Source: Hanamia caeni
GTDB lineage: Bacteria > Bacteroidota > Bacteroidia > Chitinophagales > Chitinophagaceae
Assembly (NCBI RefSeq): GCF_003721595.1
Contig: NZ_RJJR01000013.1
Location: 1-64,000, forward strand
DNA length: 64,000 nucleotides
Direction of reading: 5' to 3'
This document shows, in pieces, positions 27,793 through 37,537 of this stretch. Below the pieces are notes generated by a model, which had not been told where the DNA came from, did not search any database, and saw only the letters and a list, made by a program, of their open reading frames with translations. Position numbers and translations under genes: made by a program. How positions within the stretch are numbered: position 1 is the stretch's first letter; every line of letters starts with the position of its first letter.

Positions 27793-27965
27793 AAATCCCC
27801 GTAAATTACACGAATGAGTTTAAAACGATAACCACCAGGTATCAGGAGAAAATAAACATCTTAAATATTTATTGCTTTACTATGCTTTCCGGAGTAGTCT
27901 TTCAAAAAGATTGCTAAAGAAAAATATTGCGCAAATTTTAGTCTCTAAATCTTTTGAATTTGAAA

Positions 27966-30035
27966 TTATTCTTTTACAAATTTTATAGTAGAAATTTTAC
28001 CTTCAGTTTCTGTTCTTAAAATATAGATTCCTGCTGCAAGGTTTGAAATATTAATCTGTACAGTTTTATTGGGGCTTGCTTCAGTCTTTTTTGTAAGCAA
28101 AGTACGGCCATTCAAATCGCAAACCTGCAAATTAGCATTATTTTTAAGGGGGAGCGAAATCCTCAATATATCATGTGCGGGATTTGGGTGGATAGACAGT
28201 TTCATTTCAGGATTCCTTATAGCAACTTTTACAATTTTGGATAAAACATGTCGCTCATCTTTATCGATCGTATTCAAACGGTAGTGCAATACAAATGAAT
28301 TTTGATCAAATGCAGCCGGATCAATAAAATCATATCGTAATTCGGACGAAGAATTGCCAGCCGCTGTTACGGATCCTATTGCAGAAAATTGTTGCCCATC
28401 TGCACTACGCTGTATTTCGAATGTTTTAGTGTTAATCTCTGAAAATGTATTCCAACTAAGCTTTACCGATTGATGCTCTACGGTAGCATTAAATGCTCCG
28501 AGCGTTGCAGGCAGCGGGCTATATGGCCCCTGCAATCTGAAGAAATCAAAAAGCCCATCCTCACCACCATTACCGTCATCGGCGCTTAGATAAACATCGC
28601 CATTCCAAACGAAATAGAATTCAGGATTACCGTCACCGGAAAGATTGATATCTGTAATTGCCCTGGTGCCAGCACTGCTGCCATCGCTGATCCACGGCTC
28701 AAAGCCTGCCATGCCATCATTTCCTGAAAAAAGAAATCCTGATTTAGTATATAAATATCCCGCACTTGCGCCATCGCCTTCGCCCGGATTAATATCCTTA
28801 ATGAGTGTAGTTCCTGCCGCGGTTCCATCGGTTTTGTAAAGCTCAGTTCCATTAGTGCCATTATTAGCAGTAAAGAAAATAAAACCGTTATAATTGGCAG
28901 TGCGGTTATAAAAACCAGCATTGTCAAGTGATGAAGAAAAATCTGTGAATGATCTTGTAACAGGCAGGAGAAAGGGATCAGATCCTTCTTCATTTGCAAC
29001 GTTAATATCCTTCAGCATCACAGTGCCTTTTTCAGTGCCATCGGTAGTCCAGAGTTCCATACCTGAATCCGTAGTAGTGGCAGCAAATACCAATTTATTG
29101 TTCAATACCACACTATTTATCAGCAATGGGTTAGAACCTTCGCCGCCCGGGTTGATATCTTTCACCATCTGGGTAATATTGCCATTAGTTACCCATAATT
29201 CATAATCTAAACCAAGAGCCGCAACTGTAAAATAAATTTTATCATTCCAAAAAATCGACTGAGACGAAAACATACCCGAAAAAATTCCGCTGAACGCCTG
29301 AACCAAGGTGGCGTTGCTTCCCCCCGTTGTTTTGTAAATCCTTAAGCCGTTTGAGCCGTTGGTCATAAAAATAAAAAGCACATTGCCAATGGCATTGTAG
29401 CTGGCCAGATTGTAGCCCGCAGGAAAATCAAAAACCTTCTGCACATTAAGGCCGTTAAAACTATATAACGCCTTGCCTGAAACATTCATCGCATCGAAAA
29501 ATAAGGTATTGTTTAATACATAATAAATTGGTGAATCAAAACTGCTTCCCGCACCTGCTGTCAGATCGGTCATCGCTTGTGCGCTCCCTGTTCCCGGATA
29601 CATATAAAGCTCCCGGCCGATACCCGGTGTGAAGGCAGTAAATAATAATTTATCCTGGTACACTACAAAATCATCCGGCATTGAGCTGTCAGCTCCGCCT
29701 CGGATATCGCTCACTAGTACAGTGCCCGATGCAGTTCCATCCGTGCTCCAAAGCTCACATCCGTTGGCAGCGTTCATCCCGGCGAAATAGATTTTGTTTT
29801 TCAAAATGGCGTAACCATTATTGCCCGATTTTATGGAGGAAAGTTGCTTCGTACCATTCGGCGAGCCGTCGCTTATCCAAAAAGTGCTATCTGCTTCGCT
29901 GGTTAAAATGAGTTTGCCATTTAAGGGTATGCCCGAAAGATTATGATTATCATCCAGCCTGATCGCCTGTGCGCTTACTTTTTGAAAAGCTGCGAATACC
30001 ATAAATGACAGTATAAAAGTGTAACAATTTTTCAT
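27966..30035 (-). CDS. Secreted ELWxxDGT-repeat protein with T9SS type A sorting domain
   Basis: The 689-residue exported protein has a signal peptide (ends SAQA near residue 24). A repeat region of about 450 residues follows with units of the type ELWSTDGTASGTVLVSDI, the ELWxxDGT or hyalin-like repeat, which probably forms a beta-propeller. After a fibronectin-like segment (about 515-600), the last ~80 residues match the T9SS C-terminal signal: LSIHPNPAHDILRI, then DLNGR, GIYILR and a final IKFVKE. It should leave the cell through the type IX system, whose core genes gldKLMN lie at 54-59 kb. Its ligand is unknown. Confidence 0.9.
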   Translation of the reverse strand: MKNCYTFILSFMVFAAFQKVSAQAIRLDDNHNLSGIPLNGKLILTSEADSTFWISDGSPNGTKQLSSIKSGNNGYAILKNKIYFAGMNAANGCELWSTDGTASGTVLVSDIRGGADSSMPDDFVVYQDKLLFTAFTPGIGRELYMYPGTGSAQAMTDLTAGAGSSFDSPIYYVLNNTLFFDAMNVSGKALYSFNGLNVQKVFDFPAGYNLASYNAIGNVLFIFMTNGSNGLRIYKTTGGSNATLVQAFSGIFSGMFSSQSIFWNDKIYFTVAALGLDYELWVTNGNITQMVKDINPGGEGSNPLLINSVVLNNKLVFAATTTDSGMELWTTDGTEKGTVMLKDINVANEEGSDPFLLPVTRSFTDFSSSLDNAGFYNRTANYNGFIFFTANNGTNGTELYKTDGTAAGTTLIKDINPGEGDGASAGYLYTKSGFLFSGNDGMAGFEPWISDGSSAGTRAITDINLSGDGNPEFYFVWNGDVYLSADDGNGGEDGLFDFFRLQGPYSPLPATLGAFNATVEHQSVKLSWNTFSEINTKTFEIQRSADGQQFSAIGSVTAAGNSSSELRYDFIDPAAFDQNSFVLHYRLNTIDKDERHVLSKIVKVAIRNPEMKLSIHPNPAHDILRISLPLKNNANLQVCDLNGRTLLTKKTEASPNKTVQINISNLAAGIYILRTETEGKISTIKFVKE

Positions 30036-30362
30036 ATCTGAGTTTTAAATTTAAATTTTAGATTCATTGAGTTTGCGGTATTTCCTCAACGGATGCGACA
30101 AATTTTATATCGCTAAAATAGAAAAACACTTACGCTGGTTTTTTCTCAAATGTTTGAATTGTTGTTTCTAAAGGATGATTTGTCTATTGTCCGGATAAAC
30201 CTGAAAATGAAACCAAATTGGCAGAAATAATTTCAGGCCAAAGAAGAAAAATTGCATCTCAACAGGCAACTAAATTGTTTGTGCGCCATTTTTTGTGGCC
30301 AGTATGGCATGATATTGGGAAATAGAACAAATATCCAAACCATAGAAAAATAAATAAGCGCC
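30036..30362. other. Intergenic region, no clear features
   Basis: This AT-rich stretch carries the leaders of two divergent genes. The closest promoter-like string on the minus strand is one base off the TAnnTTTG spacing. I see no hairpin with a T run, no RNA gene and no convincing ORF. Confidence 0.4.
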
Positions 30363-30677
30363 ATGAAAGCACTCAAATCAGTGATGATTTCGGTCATCAT
30401 CCCACTCTTTTTTTCTTTACATGCCAAAAGCCAGGATACATTAAAAATTAGCAGAGTTCGTGTTTCCAAAACAGTTTTATTAAGCCCTAAAACCAATCGC
30501 ATCATCAAAGCGTGGCCGCATTGGGTGAAGGTGGAGGAAGGATATATTGTTCGTAACCACGGATTTTATTATTTCAACGGGCAATACTGGCATGCAACTG
30601 AAGATGAAAACAGCAATCTTTTGGCGATAACTCCTGTTAGCGACAAAGAGCTTATTGCCGCTGATCTTAAAAAATAA
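30363..30677 (+). CDS. Small exported hypothetical protein
   Basis: The 104-residue protein has a good signal peptide (MKALKSVMISVIIPLFF, cut near AKSQ at about residue 24). A mature part of about 80 residues follows, with VEEGYIVRNHGFYYFNGQYWHATEDE, rich in aromatic residues as in small secreted beta proteins. No family was recognised. Overlapping minus-strand frames have unnatural composition and were discarded. Confidence 0.65.
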   Translation: MKALKSVMISVIIPLFFSLHAKSQDTLKISRVRVSKTVLLSPKTNRIIKAWPHWVKVEEGYIVRNHGFYYFNGQYWHATEDENSNLLAITPVSDKELIAADLKK

Positions 30678-30854
30678 GCTAACAGTAAACCGGCAAATAA
30701 CGGCATTTTCTTTTTTGTGGATGCCGGGCAGAAAAGATACGCCAGCGATAGAGCAACACAATTTGCAGCCTTTATCAAAAATTTGTTTTAGGTAAAAACG
30801 CTGAAAAGTTTATTTTAGCCTCACCGCGCCTGCTATTGAATCGCGGACTAAAAG

Positions 30855-31706
30855 ATGGTTTATTTATTTATCAGCATTTTGTTCAGTGTTTCGGTTGGAA
30901 TATTATTCAAGCTAATCAAAGCCAGAACTACTATAAATATTTTTCTAATTGCAGTGAATTATTTGTGCGCAATTGCCGCCTCGTGGATTTTTTTCCGGCC
31001 GGAAATCGAACTGCGCGCTATCCCCTTCAATCTATACCATCTTTCTCTTTCCATTTTGCTGCCGCTCATCTTTATTTTACTCAGCCTTTCCATTCGTTAT
31101 TCGGGTATTATCAAAACTGACATCGCACAGCGCATTTCCTTGGTGATTCCGATAGCCTGCTCCTACTGGATTTTTAATGAAACGATACCGATATTGCGCT
31201 GGCTGGGAATTGTGATTGGCTTTATTGCTATGTTTTTCATTTTAAATAAAGCGCAGACTTCACGCGAGAAGAACGCCGTTTTTTTGCTGCTGGTATTTTT
31301 GGGATACGGCATCATCGACGTCCTTTTTAAAATGGTGGCTTTGCAAAAATCCATCCCTTATACCACTGCGCTCTTTTATATTTTCTGTGGAAGTTTTGTT
31401 GTAGCGGCGGTTATTACGCTATTTTCTATGATTAAAAATAAAATTGAAATCACGCGAAGCACTTTCTTCTATGGACTATTGCTTGGCCTGTTCAATTTTT
31501 TAAACATTTATTTTTACCTGAAAGCTCACCAGTATTTTTCAGAAAATCCTACTACAGTATTTGCCACTATGAATTTTGGCGTAATACTCCTTGGCACCGT
31601 GGTGGGAGCTGTTTATTTTAAAGAAAAACTTTCTTCGAAAAATATTTTTGGATTGATAATGGCAGTGATTGCTATTTTGCTGGTGGTAGTATCCCAGTTA
31701 GATTAA
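30855..31706 (+). CDS. EamA/DMT-superfamily transporter
   Basis: The 283-residue protein is almost wholly hydrophobic, with about ten segments arranged as two five-helix halves, the DMT (EamA) pattern. The second half ends with FGVILLGTVVGAVYFKEKLSSKNIFGLIMAVIAI, a typical closing EamA motif with Glu-Lys-Leu before the last helix. The substrate is unknown. It is convergent with the small membrane protein gene (7-base gap). Confidence 0.8.
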   Translation: MVYLFISILFSVSVGILFKLIKARTTINIFLIAVNYLCAIAASWIFFRPEIELRAIPFNLYHLSLSILLPLIFILLSLSIRYSGIIKTDIAQRISLVIPIACSYWIFNETIPILRWLGIVIGFIAMFFILNKAQTSREKNAVFLLLVFLGYGIIDVLFKMVALQKSIPYTTALFYIFCGSFVVAAVITLFSMIKNKIEITRSTFFYGLLLGLFNFLNIYFYLKAHQYFSENPTTVFATMNFGVILLGTVVGAVYFKEKLSSKNIFGLIMAVIAILLVVVSQLD

Positions 31707-31713
31707 AACATGC

Positions 31714-32205
31714 TCAGCTTGTACTTTTTGAATCCATCTGTTCAATCTCCATTTCGCTAACATGCAAGTCGGAGGCAGCTTTGCTCAATGAAGGCCTGAT
31801 GGTTAAAAAAAGACCAATTAAAAAAATAGCAACTACCAACAACTCAGCCGCCCCTGTAACAAATACCATTATGATTGAAAATAAGGTGGCAAATTCAGAA
31901 AGCGCCCAACGGGTGATGCTTACACCCCGGTAATCATTAAACTTTTCCATAAGGGATTTGGGAGAATTGTTGAGTTGCTCCAGCTTTTTGCGAAATATCG
32001 AAGCTCCTGCAAAGTAGCCTGCAAGCCCAATTACAACGCACACAATGATTATTTGAATTAAATATTTACCAAGGGAAAAATCAGTTGAAAAATTTCCGGA
32101 TAAAATAATTACGGAAGTTATTATAAGGAATAATACTTGCCCAACAAGAAGGGCAGTATACAGAATTTGCAGCGCTTTGATTTCAGAAGGTTTGGTGGGT
32201 TTCAT
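31714..32205 (-). CDS. Hypothetical integral membrane protein
   Basis: The 163-residue protein has about four membrane segments: residues 14-36, 48-70, a pair around 100-140, and a short polar C-terminus with DLHVSEMEIEQMDSKS. A cytoplasmic loop of about 30 residues (KKLEQLNNSPKSLMEKFNDYRG) joins the halves. I do not recognise a named family. It stands alone, convergent with the DMT transporter. Confidence 0.7.
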   Translation of the reverse strand: MKPTKPSEIKALQILYTALLVGQVLFLIITSVIILSGNFSTDFSLGKYLIQIIIVCVVIGLAGYFAGASIFRKKLEQLNNSPKSLMEKFNDYRGVSITRWALSEFATLFSIIMVFVTGAAELLVVAIFLIGLFLTIRPSLSKAASDLHVSEMEIEQMDSKSTS

Positions 32206-32441
32206 AGCTTTAAAGATTAATTGATTTTGATAACGGCAGATTTTGCATCGAATTGTGCCAACACCAATTTTTTAGGCTGCCGTTTTGATACCACTCCGGA
32301 CGCAGGCAAAAAATAAAAATGAATTATTTGCTGATTTACTAATTGCATTTAATGGTATTTATTTTAAAAGACGGCTAAATTTTCCAGAGAAAAACTTTAT
32401 TCTTTAACTTGTGTGCTCTTCTTAAAATCGTATTTATTCTG

Positions 32442-35429
32442 ATGAAAAAATTCCTGGTCACTTTTTCACTCGTTGCCTGTATAAAATTGATAGCTTTTTC
32501 ACAATCTGTTACTGATGCTTCAAGGCATTGGACAGACAGTGTTTTTAATTCGTTAACCGACGAACAACGAATTGCTCAATTGATCATACTGCGCGAAAGT
32601 AGTTTTACAAAAGATGGCCCTGTTTATTATGATTCAGCCATCACAGCGGCGATAAAAAAATATAACATTGGAGGCATTGTACTTTTCCAGGGAACACCGG
32701 TGAAGCAGGCGGATTTTATCAACTATTTTCAAAGTATTGCCCAGACGCCTTTGATGGTATGCATTGATGCTGAATGGGGCCTGGGCATGAGGTTGGACAG
32801 CGTGACGCCTTTGAACCACCAGATGATGCTTGGGGCAATGAATGATTCCGCTTTGATTTATCAATATGGAAAACTGGTAGGCCGGCAATGCAAACGGATG
32901 GGCATACACGTAAATTTTGCCCCGGTGGTTGATATCAACAATAATCCTGAAAACCCTGTTATTAACGATCGTTCCTTCGGAGAAAATAAATTTAAGGTGT
33001 CCCGCTATGGAATTGAATACATGAAAGGAATGCAGGCTGAAGGGATTCTTTCATGTGCCAAGCATTTTCCGGGTCATGGCGACGTTTCTGTAGATTCCCA
33101 TTTGGATCTTCCGATCATCAACAAATCGATGGCGCAGTTGAATTCTCTTGAATTGTATCCTTTCAAACAAATTTTCAAAGCTGGCATTCCCAGTGTGATG
33201 ACTGCACATTTGTATGTGCCTGCGATTGATTCAACGCCTAACACGGCCACCTCTTTGTCGGAGAAAAATGTGACCGGCTTATTGCGCGATCAACTTCATT
33301 ATGATGGTTTAACTTTTACCGATGCACTTGGAATGAAGGGCGTGGCTAAATATTTTCCGGGCGGACAAATAGCCGTGCAGTCGATCGTTGCCGGCAATGA
33401 TATCCTGGACATGCCGGAAAATGTAGATTCTGCAATTGCAAAAATCAAACAGGCGATTGACAGCAATGTGCTTAGCTGGAATGATATTTATGAAAAATGC
33501 AAGAAGGTGCTTTTGTATAAATATGAATATGGAATGGCGCATCCTGAGCCAATCAATATAGATAATCTTACGGAAGACTTAAACAAGGGAATTGATGAAA
33601 TGAAAAAACTGGTTGCTGAAAACGCAATCACTATTTTGAAAAATAAGGATAAACGATTTTTGCCGCTTACCACTGAAAATAAAAAAATAGCATTCGTAGG
33701 CATCGGCATCGACAGCGCCAATACCTTCGCTTCGCGTATTGAAAATGATTTATTAGCCGATGGGTTTTATTTTAATTATAAGGAAGAAGCAGGGCGCATT
33801 CCTACGTTGGTGAATCTTATCAAAAGCAAATACAATACAGTAGTGATAAGTGTTCACAACTACAACCGGTACCCAAAAAATAATTTTGGCATCACGGATT
33901 ATGCATTTGATTTTATTAATCAATTACAAAAAGCCGACAGTGCGGGGTACAAAACCATCTTATTTGATTTCGGAAACCCTTATGCGCTCAAACATTTTTG
34001 CAACTCAGACAATCTGGTAGCGTGCTACGAAGATGATTCTATTACCCAATCTGTAGCTGCCGATATACTGGAAGGAAAAATATTTGCGAGGGGCACTTTG
34101 CCTGTTACAGTTTGTGCTGATTATAAATTCGGAAGCGGCATTCTGCCGAAACGGGTATTGCCAGTTTCAACGCCCGACGCACAAGGAATTAACGGCCTGC
34201 AAATGAGCCACGACATTGATTCTATTGCCAATCTCGGAATTACGCAAAAGGCATATCCCGGTTGCGTGGTCTTGATTGCGCGGAATGGAAAAATTGTTTT
34301 TGAAAAAGCATATGGCACTTATAATTATGATACACCGCAGCCTGTAAACCTGAATTCAATCTATGATATGGCTTCAGTTACAAAAATTTGCGCCACTACG
34401 CTCGGCGTGATGAAGCTGTATGATGAAGGAAAATTAAGGCTGGATAAAACCCTCGGTACGTATCTACCATGGGTACGAAAAAGTGATAAAGCCAATTTAA
34501 ATATAGAAGATATTTTGCTGCACCAGGCGCGCCTCGTAGCGGATGTGGTTTTCTATAAAAAGACGGTTGATCCTGAAACAGGAAGGCCTTTGCCGAAATA
34601 TTTTCAGCCTGATTCTTCAGCAGCTTTCAGCGTAAGGGTTGCACAGAATTTATATTTAAAAACCGGCTATGATAAAATAATGAATCAAAGTATTGTTGAC
34701 AGCAAATTGCTTCCGCCTAATAAATACGTGTACAGCGACAATGATTTTATTTTGATGGCCGATGTGGTGAAAGCGCTTTCCGGACTTCGCATTGATAAGT
34801 ATGCAGACAAATATTTTTACAAACCCATGGGTCTTCATTCTATTGGTTTTAATCCGCGGAACAGGTTTGATACCAATCTTGTGGCACCCACAGAAATCGA
34901 CAATTATTTTCGACTGCAACATCTCCACGCAGACGTGCACGATGAAGGGAGCGCAATGTTTGGCGGAGATGCAGGCCACGCAGGGCTTTTCAGCAATGCG
35001 GAAGATATAGGCGCTATTCTGCAGATGTTTTTAGACGGCGGAAAATTTAAAGGCAAACAATATATTAAATCATCAACACTTAATTTATTTACGGCTTACA
35101 ATTCAAGCATCAGCCGCCGCGGAATTGCTTTTGACAAACCACAGAAAGATAATTATACCACAACAGACCCTCATCCTTATCCATCAAGGTTTGCATCGCC
35201 CTTAACCTTTGGACACACAGGATATACAGGCACTTGCATTTGGGTAGACCCAAAATATGATCTTGTTTATGTACTTTTAAGCAACCGCGTGAATCCTGTA
35301 AGAAGTGATAATTTGTACAAGTATAACATAAGAGGCGCTATACAGGATGCAGTGTATAAAGCAATGGTGCCGGCCATTCCCGAAGTGGTAAAAAGAGAAG
35401 AGATGGAAAAACAATTGAATGAGAAATGA
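32442..35429 (+). CDS. NagZ-like glycoside hydrolase family 3 fused to a serine beta-lactamase-like domain
   Basis: The 995-residue exported protein starts at the ATG at 32442, which gives a clean signal peptide (MKKFLVTFSLVACIKLIAFS). Residues about 25-370 are a GH3 beta-N-acetylglucosaminidase domain. It carries the NagZ signature KHFPGHGDVSVDSHLDLP, with the His-Asp dyad, and nucleophile Asp in TFTDALGM near residue 293. A GH3 C-terminal-like domain follows (about 390-560). Residues about 590-960 are a class C beta-lactamase/DD-peptidase-like serine hydrolase with MASVTK (Ser-x-x-Lys) near 642, YSDND in place of YxN near 764, and HTG near 923. The pairing suggests periplasmic processing of peptidoglycan or its fragments (inference). 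Confidence 0.92.
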   Translation: MKKFLVTFSLVACIKLIAFSQSVTDASRHWTDSVFNSLTDEQRIAQLIILRESSFTKDGPVYYDSAITAAIKKYNIGGIVLFQGTPVKQADFINYFQSIAQTPLMVCIDAEWGLGMRLDSVTPLNHQMMLGAMNDSALIYQYGKLVGRQCKRMGIHVNFAPVVDINNNPENPVINDRSFGENKFKVSRYGIEYMKGMQAEGILSCAKHFPGHGDVSVDSHLDLPIINKSMAQLNSLELYPFKQIFKAGIPSVMTAHLYVPAIDSTPNTATSLSEKNVTGLLRDQLHYDGLTFTDALGMKGVAKYFPGGQIAVQSIVAGNDILDMPENVDSAIAKIKQAIDSNVLSWNDIYEKCKKVLLYKYEYGMAHPEPINIDNLTEDLNKGIDEMKKLVAENAITILKNKDKRFLPLTTENKKIAFVGIGIDSANTFASRIENDLLADGFYFNYKEEAGRIPTLVNLIKSKYNTVVISVHNYNRYPKNNFGITDYAFDFINQLQKADSAGYKTILFDFGNPYALKHFCNSDNLVACYEDDSITQSVAADILEGKIFARGTLPVTVCADYKFGSGILPKRVLPVSTPDAQGINGLQMSHDIDSIANLGITQKAYPGCVVLIARNGKIVFEKAYGTYNYDTPQPVNLNSIYDMASVTKICATTLGVMKLYDEGKLRLDKTLGTYLPWVRKSDKANLNIEDILLHQARLVADVVFYKKTVDPETGRPLPKYFQPDSSAAFSVRVAQNLYLKTGYDKIMNQSIVDSKLLPPNKYVYSDNDFILMADVVKALSGLRIDKYADKYFYKPMGLHSIGFNPRNRFDTNLVAPTEIDNYFRLQHLHADVHDEGSAMFGGDAGHAGLFSNAEDIGAILQMFLDGGKFKGKQYIKSSTLNLFTAYNSSISRRGIAFDKPQKDNYTTTDPHPYPSRFASPLTFGHTGYTGTCIWVDPKYDLVYVLLSNRVNPVRSDNLYKYNIRGAIQDAVYKAMVPAIPEVVKREEMEKQLNEK

Positions 35430-35549
35430 CTGATAAATTATAGTGAAGCAATAAATAATAAGATTTTTAATTTCGCGATAGAAATTATTTTCTAAATCAC
35501 CACCAACCTGGTCAAAAACATAACGTATTAACCAATAAACTTTTCAATT

Positions 35550-37487
35550 ATGGAATATCCTTATCAGATTAAAACACAGGAAGAATATGAACAAGCCTAC
35601 AAAAAGAGTATAGAAAATCCTGAAGAATTTTGGGCAGAAGTGGCCGAAAATTTTTTGTGGAAAAAGAAATGGGATAAGGTGTTGGACTGGAATTTTACGG
35701 AACCAAAAATCGAGTGGTTTAAAGGCGCTAAGCTAAATGTGACGGAGAATTGCATTGACCGCCATTTGAAAACCATGGGCGAAAAACCAGCAATAATCTG
35801 GGAGCCAAATAATCCGGAAGAAAGGACCAGGATTGTTACTTACACAAGATTGCACAAAAGAGTTTGCCAGGTAGCCCAAATGCTCATTAACAACGGAGTA
35901 AAAAAAGGCGACCGGGTTTGTATTTACATGGGAATGGTGCCCGAGCTGGCTTATGCGGTGCTGGGCTGCGCGCGAATTGGTGCGATACATAATGTAATTT
36001 TTGGCGGCTTTTCGGCCCAAAGCATCGCTGACAGGATTGACGATTCCAAAGCAGAATTCATCATCACCTGTGATGGCGCTTATCGCGGGACGAAAGATAT
36101 CCCTTTAAAAAGCGTGATTGACGATGCGCTGATAGGAAATAAAACAATTAAAAAAGTGATAGTGTATACGAGGACAAGACGGCCGGTTTCTATGATAAAA
36201 GGCAGGGATGTATGGTGGGAAGATGAAATGGACCATGCATTGTTCCAGATTGAAAAAAACAACGAAGTAAGTTTTCCCGCTGAAGAAATGGATGCAGAAG
36301 ATCCTCTTTTCATTTTATATACATCGGGCTCTACAGGCAAGCCCAAGGGAGTGGTACATACGAACGCAGGCTATATGATTTGGACCACGTACACTTTTGT
36401 AAATACGTTTCAATACAAACCGGACGACGTCTATTTCTGCACGGCCGATATTGGCTGGATTACCGGCCACAGTTACATCGTTTACGGACCGCTTGCCGCA
36501 GGCGCTACCAGCCTTATGTTTGAAGGAATACCCACATGGCCGGATGCAGGAAGATTTTGGGACATCGTAGATAAATACAAAGTAAATATTTTATATACTG
36601 CGCCCACAGCCATCCGCAGCCTGATGAGCTTTGGCCTGGAGCCTCTGCAGGGAAAAGATTTATCTTCCCTGAAAGTGCTGGGAAGTGTAGGCGAGCCTAT
36701 CAACGAAGAAGCGTGGAATTGGTATTATGATAATATCGGGAAAAAGAAATGCCCGATTGTTGATACATGGTGGCAAACAGAAACGGGTGGAATTTTAATC
36801 TCTACCATTGCAGGAGTTACACCCGCCATTCCAAGTTGGGCTACGCTGCCTTTACCAGGCGTGCAGCCGGTTTTGATGGATGAAAATGGGAAAGAAGCAA
36901 CGGAGAAAGATGAGAACGGATTGATAAAAGGAAATCTCTGCATGAAAGCGCCATGGCCGGGCATATTGCGTACCACGTATGGCGATCACGAACGTTTCCG
37001 GAAAAATTATTTTTCAGCTTACCCTGGTTTTTATTTTAGCGGTGATGGCGCTCTAAAAGATGAAAAGGGCAATTACCGCATTACAGGAAGAGTAGACGAT
37101 GTACTTAATGTGAGTGGCCACCGCATTGGCACAGCAGAGATTGAAAACGCTATCAACCTGCACGCGGGTGTGGTTGAAAGTGCAGTAGTTGGCTATCCTC
37201 ATAGTATTAAAGGTCAGGGAGTTTATGCGTTTGTAATCACCGAGAAAAAACATCCTGAAGACGAACGCTCCAAGCAGGATATTTTAGAAACCGTGGCAAG
37301 AGTGATTGGGCCGATTGCCAAGCCTGATAAAATCCAATATGTAGATGGCCTTCCTAAAACAAGAAGCGGAAAAATAATGCGCCGCATTCTTCGCAAAATT
37401 GCCGAAGGCGAATTAGAAAATCTTGGAGATATCACCACCCTGTTAGACCCCGGAGTAGTGGATGAGATTAAGAAAAACAGGATATGA
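35550..37487 (+). CDS. acs: Acetyl-CoA synthetase
   Basis: Acs activates acetate to acetyl-CoA through acetyl-adenylate. The 645-residue protein is the family size. It has the adenylate loop YTSGSTGKPKGVVHTN near 255, DTWWQTETGG near 405, SGDGALKDEKGNYRITGR near 495, and the C-terminal PKTRSGKIMRR near 595. That Lys is the residue reversibly acetylated in other Acs proteins. It stands alone on the plus strand and shares a hairpin terminator with the convergent AI-2E family gene. Confidence 0.97.
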   Translation: MEYPYQIKTQEEYEQAYKKSIENPEEFWAEVAENFLWKKKWDKVLDWNFTEPKIEWFKGAKLNVTENCIDRHLKTMGEKPAIIWEPNNPEERTRIVTYTRLHKRVCQVAQMLINNGVKKGDRVCIYMGMVPELAYAVLGCARIGAIHNVIFGGFSAQSIADRIDDSKAEFIITCDGAYRGTKDIPLKSVIDDALIGNKTIKKVIVYTRTRRPVSMIKGRDVWWEDEMDHALFQIEKNNEVSFPAEEMDAEDPLFILYTSGSTGKPKGVVHTNAGYMIWTTYTFVNTFQYKPDDVYFCTADIGWITGHSYIVYGPLAAGATSLMFEGIPTWPDAGRFWDIVDKYKVNILYTAPTAIRSLMSFGLEPLQGKDLSSLKVLGSVGEPINEEAWNWYYDNIGKKKCPIVDTWWQTETGGILISTIAGVTPAIPSWATLPLPGVQPVLMDENGKEATEKDENGLIKGNLCMKAPWPGILRTTYGDHERFRKNYFSAYPGFYFSGDGALKDEKGNYRITGRVDDVLNVSGHRIGTAEIENAINLHAGVVESAVVGYPHSIKGQGVYAFVITEKKHPEDERSKQDILETVARVIGPIAKPDKIQYVDGLPKTRSGKIMRRILRKIAEGELENLGDITTLLDPGVVDEIKKNRI

Positions 37488-37506
37488 ATTTAAACTAACC
37501 TTTTAC

Positions 37507-37537
37507 ACAACAGGCAGGCCTCAAGCCTGCTTGTTGT
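37507..37537. terminator. Bidirectional hairpin between acs and the AI-2E family gene
   Basis: ACAACAGGCAGGC (37507-37519) pairs with GCCTGCTTGTTGT (37525-37537) at all but one position (a G-T). It begins 19 bases after the acs stop and includes the last codons and the stop of the minus-strand gene. The T run after it is weak (CTTTATT). Confidence 0.65.

Noticed and set aside
28586..28999. 137-residue minus-strand ORF inside the ELWxxDGT protein
   Set aside because: Alternative frame of a repeat-rich gene; the sorting-domain frame is the real one.
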